The notes beneath the pieces are model-generated. The model was not told the DNA's origin. It made no database searches and was given only the letters and a program-made list of their open reading frames with translations. Below, in pieces: positions 34,898 to 40,008 of a stretch of 40,008 nucleotides of DNA. Origin of the DNA: Deltaproteobacteria bacterium (lineage in GTDB: Bacteria > Desulfobacterota > BSN033 > UBA1163); assembly GCA_018333535.1 (NCBI GenBank), contig JAGXTA010000004.1, positions 1-40,008 on the forward strand, given 5' to 3'. Positions within the stretch are counted from its first letter, which is position 1; the number at the start of each line of letters is the position of its first letter. The translations under genes and the position numbers were made by a program.

Positions 34898-34926
34898 TCA
34901 ATAGAACAACCCAAAAAATTTGTCAA
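34898..34926 (-). promoter_or_regulatory. Promoter of fdhA
   Basis: Minus-strand TTGACA (34926-34921), a 17-base spacer and TATTGA (34903-34898) lie about 100 bases before the fdhA start. The leader in between has no recognisable riboswitch. Confidence 0.6.
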
Positions 34927-34957
34927 GCAAAAAAGAACGGGGTTCTAAAGGCGCATT

Positions 34958-34979
34958 GGGGTCAGGTCTTTAATCTTGA
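34958..34979. repeat. Left inverted repeat of the RAYT unit
   Basis: A 22-base sequence starting GGGGTCAGGTCTTTAA matches, in reverse complement, 35865-35886 with one difference (21 of 22). Together they bracket the RAYT gene, 31 bases before its start. Confidence 0.8.
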
Positions 34980-35010
34980 CATTCTATTTCGAGTGGAGTA
35001 AAGTTGCTTT

Positions 35011-35874
35011 ATGGTTAGGCCACTGAGGATTCAATACGCGGGGGCAGTGTACCATATCACCTCCAGAGGGAATGCAAGGAAGGCCATCTTCAAGGATGAT
35101 AGAGACCGGAAGGTATTCCTCAATATTGTGGAGGAGGTCAAGGATCGATATCATTGGCTCTGTCATGCCTATTGTCTTATGGACAATCATTATCATCTTG
35201 TTATTGAGACCCAGGATGGGAATCTTTCAAAGGGGATGCGACAATTAAACGGTGTCTATACCATTCGTTTTAATAAACGGCATAATACCGTAGGGCATGT
35301 CTTTCAGGGAAGATACAAGGCCATTCTTGTGCAAAAAGAGACTCATTTGCTTGAGGTCTGCCGATATGTGACGCTGAATCCTGTCCGGGCCAAAGTAGTT
35401 GAGTCCCCTGAGCGATGGAGATGGAGCAGTTACCGGGGTATGGCAGGGATAGAGAAGCCTCATCCTTGCCTTACAACAGAGTGGCTGTTGGAGCAATTCG
35501 CCTCAGGGAGAAGGGAAGCCGAGAGAAAGTATAGAGGATTTGTGCATAATGGGATAAGTGAGCGAACCATATGGGATGATATTAAAGGCCAGAGTATCCT
35601 TGGGGAAGAAGATTTTGTGGATCAATTGATTGATTATGTGAGAGGATGTGAGGAGTCAAAGGAGATTCCGAAAGGCCAGAGATATATGAACAGGCCAAGT
35701 CTTGGAGATATTTTTAAGGATACAAAAGGAGAAAGAGGTAAAAGAAATAGAGGGATTGCGGATGCAGTTGATCGCTGGGGGTATAGTCAAAAAGAGGTGG
35801 CTGATCATTTAGGGCTACATTATTCTACCGTAAGCAGGTTGATTAACGAGAGAAACTTAAAATATCAAGATTAA
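35011..35874 (+). CDS. REP-associated tyrosine transposase (RAYT, Y1/HUH family)
   Basis: A 287-aa protein with an HUH single-strand transposase domain (residues about 5-130). The metal-binding pair H60-Y-H62 lies in MDNHYHLVIE, and the catalytic tyrosine is probably Y119 in CRYVTLNPVRA. FQGRYKAILV between them is also typical. The C-terminal part (about 225-285) ends in a helix-turn-helix (YSQKEVADHLGLHYSTVSRLINERN) that could recognise the target hairpins. RAYTs act on short palindromic repeats. It is an intact gene flanked by inverted repeats and starts at the ATG at 35011. Confidence 0.9.
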   Translation: MVRPLRIQYAGAVYHITSRGNARKAIFKDDRDRKVFLNIVEEVKDRYHWLCHAYCLMDNHYHLVIETQDGNLSKGMRQLNGVYTIRFNKRHNTVGHVFQGRYKAILVQKETHLLEVCRYVTLNPVRAKVVESPERWRWSSYRGMAGIEKPHPCLTTEWLLEQFASGRREAERKYRGFVHNGISERTIWDDIKGQSILGEEDFVDQLIDYVRGCEESKEIPKGQRYMNRPSLGDIFKDTKGERGKRNRGIADAVDRWGYSQKEVADHLGLHYSTVSRLINERNLKYQD

Positions 35875-35886
35875 AGCCCTGACCCC
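35865..35886. repeat. Right inverted repeat of the RAYT unit
   Basis: Reverse complement of 34958-34979 with one mismatch. It covers the last codons and stop of the RAYT gene, so part of the coding end is also the repeat arm. Confidence 0.8.
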
Positions 35887-35938
35887 GTTGGGTGACCCCG
35901 CTGGGCACTTTAGTTGATTGACATTGACAGGGAGAAAT

Positions 35939-37048
35939 ATGAGCAAGCTTTTTGAAATGAGTAGGATTAATGGCATGGAATTGTCGAACCGATTTGTTCG
36001 ATCGGCCACCTGGGAGGGAATGGCCGCTGCTGACGGAGCGGTCACCTCGAAACTGATTGAAACAATGATTGCCCTTGCCCGGGGCGGAGTGGGGTTGATC
36101 ATCAGCGGTCACACTTATATCCGACCGGAGGGCCAAGCGAGCCCCTTGCAGCTTGGCATTTACAAGGACGACCTCATCCAGGGACTGCGAGAAATGACAA
36201 ACGCGGTCCATGACAGCGGCGTGAAGATCATCATGCAATTGGCGCACGCCGGAAACTTTGCGGCCAAACACTTGACCGGGCAACCTCCCCTTGTCGTATC
36301 TGATTTCGAAGGATTGGCCTCATCACCCCGGAAGGAAATCACCGAACAGGGTATCCGGGAAATGGTCCGCTCTTTTGCGGATGCGGCCCGGAGGGCTAAA
36401 TCAGCCGGTTTTGACGGGGTCCAGATTCACTCCGCCCATGGCTACCTTCTCAGCCAGTTCCTCTCTCCCGCGTTTAACAGGCGCAAGGATGAATACGGAG
36501 GAGATGTGCAAAATCGGGCGAGGATTCACCTCGAAATATACGAAGCCATCAGAAAGGTGGTGGGCCAAGACTATCCTGTTTTGATTAAGTTGAACAGCAG
36601 GGATTTTATAGAAAACGGTTTGAGTCTGGAGGACTCGCTGCAAATTGCCAAGATACTGGCCCGCGCAGGCATGGATGCTATCGAACTGAGCGGCGGTTTT
36701 ATTACAGGCGGGAAACTCTCTCCCAGCAGGTCGGGAATCGACTCAGAAGAGAAAGAAGCCTATTTCAGGGAAGACGCGCGCGCCATGAAGAAAGAGACTG
36801 GTATTCCGTTGATTCTGGTCGGCGGCATGCGATCTTTTAATGTGGCTGAAAAACTCATCCAGGATGGGACTGCTGATTATATCTCCATGAGCCGGCCGTT
36901 GATCAGGGAACCGGATCTCGTCAATCGCTGGAAAGCAGGCGACCGGCGAAGAGCAGAATGCCGGTCAGACAATCTCTGTTTCAAACCCGGTTTGGATGGC
37001 GAGGGAATCTATTGCGTCGTCAAAAGCCGTGAGAAAAAAAATAGTTAA
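35939..37048 (+). CDS. Old yellow enzyme family NADH:flavin oxidoreductase (single domain)
   Basis: A 369-aa FMN TIM-barrel protein. It has the OYE features NRFVRSATWEGMA at the front, QLAHAGNFA near 104, the substrate-site pair in QIHSAHGYLLSQFLSPAFNRRKDEYGG (given by its parts IHSAHGYLLSQF and NRRKDEYGG) and the FMN phosphate loop VGGMRSF near 300. A C-terminal Cys cluster CRSDNLCF...YC resembles the partial CxxC tail of single-domain members. It reduces activated C=C bonds or related substrates with NAD(P)H; the true substrate is not readable. The ATG at 35939 has AGGGAG upstream. Its stop overlaps that of the convergent radical SAM gene. Confidence 0.88.
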   Translation: MSKLFEMSRINGMELSNRFVRSATWEGMAAADGAVTSKLIETMIALARGGVGLIISGHTYIRPEGQASPLQLGIYKDDLIQGLREMTNAVHDSGVKIIMQLAHAGNFAAKHLTGQPPLVVSDFEGLASSPRKEITEQGIREMVRSFADAARRAKSAGFDGVQIHSAHGYLLSQFLSPAFNRRKDEYGGDVQNRARIHLEIYEAIRKVVGQDYPVLIKLNSRDFIENGLSLEDSLQIAKILARAGMDAIELSGGFITGGKLSPSRSGIDSEEKEAYFREDARAMKKETGIPLILVGGMRSFNVAEKLIQDGTADYISMSRPLIREPDLVNRWKAGDRRRAECRSDNLCFKPGLDGEGIYCVVKSREKKNS

Positions 37049-38091
37049 TCAAGCCACTTTCTTTCAATCAAAACCTCTCCCTCTTTGGTTTGAAGTCCGA
37101 GATCCCCTCTTCCGACATCCTTGTGACTGAAAATAAAAATATCGCTGAGCTTGAAACGGTTTTTTAGCCTCTGGAGATTCTCATTCCTCTGCCCCTTCAG
37201 ATTTGAGAGATCCTTCGGATGGCAGACGAAAACAGGCTTGGACCCATTCGGGTGATTTCGTAGCAGGTCTTCCGCCATATCGTGAAAGATGGCCGAATCG
37301 ACGAGCTGATGCAAGGCGGGATGAAAGGGGCCTGCAACAAGATGTTCTTCCAGCTCCTTGGTTGGCTGAAGGCCAATCCGGGCAAGCGGCAGCGATGCTT
37401 TTTCTAATTTAAGCATTCCCTTTTTTAGCGACTGAATCGCCTCATCCAAGGATAAGGGAGAATATTCCCCATTCCTCCAGAGTTCTTCAAGCGGAGCGCC
37501 TCGGAGTACCAGTGTGGGGTGGATTCTCACAAAATCGGGCCGGAGGTCAACGATCCGGTCGAGGGAGCGGAGGAAATAGTCGCAGGTATCACCCGGAAGG
37601 CCGATCATCAAATGAACACCCACCTCGAACCCCCAATGCTTCAAACGTAAAATGGCAGAGGCAGAGTCGTTTGCACCATGGCCCCTCTTCGAAAGGATGA
37701 GGACCTCATCGAGCATTGACTGGACTCCAATCTCGACGGTCTTCACTCCATATTTCTTGAGTGTCGCAAGCGTCTCTTCGTTCAGAGCGTCTGGCCGTGT
37801 GGAGAGACGAATCGAGTCGATCCGGCCCGAAGAGAGAAAGGGTTGAACCTCTTTCAGATAGGAGACCTGATCTTCCAGGCTCATTGCCGTAAAACTTCCC
37901 CCGTAGAAAGCAACCTGTCTTTCTCGTTCCCCTGGGCGGGAGGAAAAATGACGCAGAGAAGCTTCGATGAATTCCCGGACCGATTGAGGAGAAGGAACCT
38001 CTGTGGCTGTTGCCTTTTGATTGCAGAAGAGGCAATGCTGACGACATCCCAGATGCGGAAGGAAGATAGGGAGGATGAGTGGAGTCATCAT
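37045..38091 (-). CDS. Radical SAM protein, Elp3-like (elongator-type) family
   Basis: A 348-aa radical SAM enzyme with the cluster motif C16-x3-C20-x2-C23 (CRQHCLFC) close to its N-terminus. Family segments are FYGGSFTAM, IRLSTRPDA, VKTVEIGVQSM and VGVHLMIGLPG. A C-terminal helical region follows, without the acetyltransferase domain of true Elp3. This resembles the bacterial YtqA/Elp3-like group. The substrate is unknown. It is convergent with the OYE gene, and the two stop codons overlap by four bases. Confidence 0.85.
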   Translation of the reverse strand: MMTPLILPIFLPHLGCRQHCLFCNQKATATEVPSPQSVREFIEASLRHFSSRPGERERQVAFYGGSFTAMSLEDQVSYLKEVQPFLSSGRIDSIRLSTRPDALNEETLATLKKYGVKTVEIGVQSMLDEVLILSKRGHGANDSASAILRLKHWGFEVGVHLMIGLPGDTCDYFLRSLDRIVDLRPDFVRIHPTLVLRGAPLEELWRNGEYSPLSLDEAIQSLKKGMLKLEKASLPLARIGLQPTKELEEHLVAGPFHPALHQLVDSAIFHDMAEDLLRNHPNGSKPVFVCHPKDLSNLKGQRNENLQRLKNRFKLSDIFIFSHKDVGRGDLGLQTKEGEVLIERKWLD

Positions 38092-38190
38092 TTAAATCCT
38101 AAACTCGAAATTCTAAACTCTAAACAAACTCAAATGTCCAAAACACAAAACTTAAAAAAATAAAAATTTTAACTTTTAGATTTTGTATTT
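38092..38190. repeat. AT-rich AAATCCTAAACTC repeat tract beside IS110
   Basis: Short units such as AATCCTAAACTCGAAATTC, TAAACTCTAAAC, CAAATGTCCAAAAC and TTAACTTTTAGATTTTG form a degenerate tract between the radical SAM gene and the IS110 element. A matching inverted tract (ATTTAGATTTAGAGTTTAGATCCC) lies on the other side of the element near 39687-39712. Confidence 0.5.
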
Positions 38191-38215
38191 ACGTAGAAAA
38201 TAACTGCCTTCGTTC

Positions 38216-39451
38216 TCAGGCTGCTTTTTGAAAGGGTTCGAGAATGACCTTGAACCCCAGGCTCTCTAATCGCCTGATGTGATGGTTCTTAATATGAGTT
38301 ACGTTTACTTGATCGAAGTAATTGGTACCCAGTTCATGATAAGGTACTTCGTCTTTCAAAACGTGATAGACGATTACAACAAGCGAGTGGACCAGGGCCA
38401 CAATAGCCTTTTTCTTTCCTCGTCGAGGCACCAATCGGTGATACAAAGAATTCAAATAGGTATCTTTGGTTCGAGTTACCGCCCAGCCCCCTTCCAGCAA
38501 GACCCTGAACAACCATCGATCCCCCCGACGAGTTTTGCCGCTCTTGTGCTTCCCTGCGCTCTCATTGTTGCCCGGACAGACGCCTGCCCAGGAGGCCAAA
38601 TGGCGATGGGTTGCGAAGCGGTTCATATCTACCCCAATCTCAGCCACGATCGCCTCAGCCACCCTCTGATCCACTCCGGGAATCGTCTTCAGAAGATCGA
38701 CCTGCTTCGAAAAAGGGGCGATCTGATTCTCCACCTCCTTACTGAGTTGCTCAATCGCTTCGTCCAGGTAGTCCACATGCGAGAGAATTTGCCTCAACAG
38801 AAAGCCATGATGGGGACGAAAACGCCCCTTCAATGCCTCCCTCAAGAGAGAGAGTTTCTTGCGCAACTTCCCTCGGGCCAACTCTGCCAGCACTTCTGGA
38901 TCCGTTCCCCCCGAAGTCAGCGATTCCAACATCGCTCGACCCGAAACGCCCATCACATCGGTCGCCACCGAGGAAAGCTTGATGTTGGCCGATTCCAACA
39001 GCTTGTGCAACCGATTCACCTCCCTGACTCGTTCATCGGTCAAGGACTTGCGATACCGCGTCAGGTCTCGAAGATCCCGAATGGGTTCAGGAGGAATAAA
39101 ACTTCCCTTGAGCAGACCATGGCAAAGCAGATTGGCAATCCACTCACAGTCTTTCACATCGGTCTTACGTCCCGGCACAGCCTTAATGTGGGCGGCATTG
39201 ACCAACAAGACCTCAAAATTTCCTTCCAGCAAATTGAAGATCGGCTTCCAGTAAACCCCGGTGCTCTCCATCGCGACATGCGTGACCTTATGGGTCAAAA
39301 GCCAATCGTGAAGCATGAGAAGCTCAAAGGTCATCGTCCCGAACGTTCGAATCTCTTTTGTAAGTTTCCCCTCCTCCCAAATCAATACGCAAGCCACAAC
39401 GATCTTTTTGTGAACATCCAACCCGCAGCACCGTCTGTAAATAACCTCCAT
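38216..39451 (-). CDS. IS110 family transposase
   Basis: A 411-aa transposase of the DEDD type. The RuvC-like acidic residues are D12 in GLDVHKK, E62 in AMESTGVYWKP, and D98 and D101 in KTDVKDCEW. A coiled linker is followed by the Tnp_20 domain (about 250-340) with the helix-hairpin-helix LLKTIPGVDQRVAEAIVAEIG and the catalytic serine S298 in NNESAGKHKSG. IS110 enzymes recombine DNA using a structured guide (bridge) RNA. AAAGGAG precedes the ATG at 39451. The gene is intact. Confidence 0.93.
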   Translation of the reverse strand: MEVIYRRCCGLDVHKKIVVACVLIWEEGKLTKEIRTFGTMTFELLMLHDWLLTHKVTHVAMESTGVYWKPIFNLLEGNFEVLLVNAAHIKAVPGRKTDVKDCEWIANLLCHGLLKGSFIPPEPIRDLRDLTRYRKSLTDERVREVNRLHKLLESANIKLSSVATDVMGVSGRAMLESLTSGGTDPEVLAELARGKLRKKLSLLREALKGRFRPHHGFLLRQILSHVDYLDEAIEQLSKEVENQIAPFSKQVDLLKTIPGVDQRVAEAIVAEIGVDMNRFATHRHLASWAGVCPGNNESAGKHKSGKTRRGDRWLFRVLLEGGWAVTRTKDTYLNSLYHRLVPRRGKKKAIVALVHSLVVIVYHVLKDEVPYHELGTNYFDQVNVTHIKNHHIRRLESLGFKVILEPFQKAA

Positions 39452-39638
39452 CCCTGTCTCCTTTCTTCGTTGTCTCCAGGGGATGTCTCACGATCGAAGA
39501 GTTTACGTGGCGTACTCCCCGGCAGCGCGGGGGTAACATTTAGGGGTGCCTCAAGACATCCTGGTCCAATTATTTGCGGGCTCGTTGGCACCAAATCCGA
39601 ACCGACCTTCTTCCATGGAGATAACTTGAGACAGTATA
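39452..39638 (-). ncRNA. Candidate bridge RNA region of the IS110 element
   Basis: A -10-like TATACT reads at 39638-39633, with no good -35. The region from about 39626 down to the transposase ATG is some 175 bases, non-coding and rich in short hairpins (for example CCCCGCGCTGCCGGGG near 39515-39533). This size and place match the bridge RNA of group IS110 elements, which is transcribed from the left end into the transposase gene. The loops cannot be assigned without covariation. Confidence 0.4.
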
Positions 39639-39728
39639 CCATAGATCCATTTTCATGTTTTGTGGAAGGCCAGGTGGCCATGAAAAATTATTTAGATTTA
39701 GAGTTTAGATCCCAAATGCCATAACATA

Positions 39729-39776
39729 GGTTACCCAGAATTGGTTTTAAGATGTGTCAATACATCGGTAACCCAG
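39729..39776. repeat. GGT(T/A)ACCCAG direct repeat pair
   Basis: GGTTACCCAG (39729-39738) and GGTAACCCAG (39767-39776) lie just past the stop of the IS481-like fragment and could be part of that element's end. 28 bases separate them. Confidence 0.4.
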
Positions 39777-39777
39777 T

Positions 39778-40008
39778 TTATGGTTCAGTAATAATCGAGG
39801 AAGGGAACTTGTAGGGTAAACAAAGAGCCAGTTCCTGCCCCGAGTAAACTTGGATTTGGTGTAAAGCAGTAACAATTCTGGCACGAACGTAGGTGTAAAT
39901 GAGATCCCTTGGCAACATGAAATGTTCTCCGAAGACATCCAAGACCTGGTCACTTCGGATAAATCGAATAAGGGAGATGGTTCCGTCGGGAATATTAGAA
40001 ATCTCAGG
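39778..40008 (-). CDS. Integrase-core (IS481-like) transposase, C-terminal part (truncated by window edge)
   Basis: The last 76 codons of a frame entering from the right edge read PEISNIPDGTISLIRFIRSD, then QVLDVFGEHFMLPRDLIYTY, then VRARIVTALHQIQVYSGQEL and a short tail to the TAA at 39780-39778. The IRFIRSDxxLDVFGExFxLPxxLxYxYV pattern is the C-terminal beta domain that follows the DDE integrase core in IS481-like transposases. The catalytic core is outside the window, so integrity is unknown. Confidence 0.65.
   Translation of the reverse strand, partial: PEISNIPDGTISLIRFIRSDQVLDVFGEHFMLPRDLIYTYVRARIVTALHQIQVYSGQELALCLPYKFPSSIITEP

Larger units (their letters stand above)
38190..39700 (-). 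mobile_element. IS110-type insertion sequence (ends approximate)
   Basis: The element has an intact transposase and about 240 bases of non-coding upstream sequence, with almost nothing after the gene. IS110 elements lack terminal inverted repeats, so the exact ends cannot be read. The AT-rich repeat units on both sides suggest the element was inserted into such a tract. Confidence 0.65.

Noticed and set aside
38279-39724. Long plus-strand open frame (481 codons) opposite the IS110 transposase
   Set aside because: It is antisense to a well-recognised transposase, and its translation shows no family resemblance.
39747-39953. Minus-strand 68-codon frame at the right edge
   Set aside because: It overlaps a different frame that matches the C-terminus of an integrase-type transposase; this one has no resemblance.

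Overview
The window reads like chromosomal DNA of a strictly or facultatively anaerobic Desulfobacterota (deltaproteobacterial) lineage, probably a metagenome-assembled genome. Supporting signs are the FtsE-FtsX-EnvC-CtpA gene order, a selenocysteine formate dehydrogenase, corrinoid and MtaA-type methyl-transfer proteins, a complex I lacking its usual NADH-input module, and many small palindromic and AT-rich intergenic repeats. The taxonomic assignment is inference.

Layout. Positions 1-2635 (minus): branched-chain amino-acid ABC transporter genes livH-livM-livG, with the first bases of a probable livF. 2636-5287: a GntR-type regulator and a corrinoid protein (plus), convergent with an MtaA/URO-D-like protein (minus). 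5480-8859 (minus): hydroxypyruvate isomerase, tartronate semialdehyde reductase and an aldehyde dehydrogenase. 9091-13223 (minus): the cell-wall operon ftsE-ftsX-envC-like-ctpA. 13437-13912 (plus): a type II toxin-antitoxin pair whose 59-codon antitoxin is easily missed. 13941-19049 (minus): an S1-domain protein, two uncharacterised proteins, a decayed gene, a coiled-coil protein and an exported FKBP isomerase. 19334-31872 (minus): complex I, nuoA-B-C-D-[NuoF'-GltD fusion]-H-I-J-K-L-M-N. 32123-34795 (minus): a NuoG-like, selenocysteine-containing formate dehydrogenase. 35011 to the right edge: a RAYT transposase flanked by inverted repeats, an OYE-family flavoenzyme, an Elp3-like radical SAM protein, an IS110-family element and the C-terminus of an IS481-like transposase.

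Main discovery candidate. The nuoB reading frame, started from its natural ATG at 31522, is interrupted by a single in-frame UGA at 31412-31414. That codon sits exactly where NuoB has the first of its two adjacent cysteines that ligate cluster N2. Everything before and after matches NuoB in the same frame, and a stem-loop with a G-containing apical loop follows at a bacterial-SECIS-like distance. The neighbouring formate dehydrogenase has a textbook UGA/SECIS, so the organism almost certainly decodes UGA as selenocysteine. The sequence therefore suggests a selenocysteine-ligated N2 cluster in complex I.

How the parts may work together. This complex I has no nuoE, no full-length nuoF and no nuoG. 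In their place are a protein joining the NuoF N3-cluster domain to a GltD-like FAD/NAD(P)H oxidoreductase, and next door a formate dehydrogenase whose N-terminus carries the NuoG-type iron-sulfur domains. A formate- and/or NAD(P)H-driven quinone reductase (or its reverse) built on the Nuo membrane arm is a reasonable hypothesis, but it is inference.
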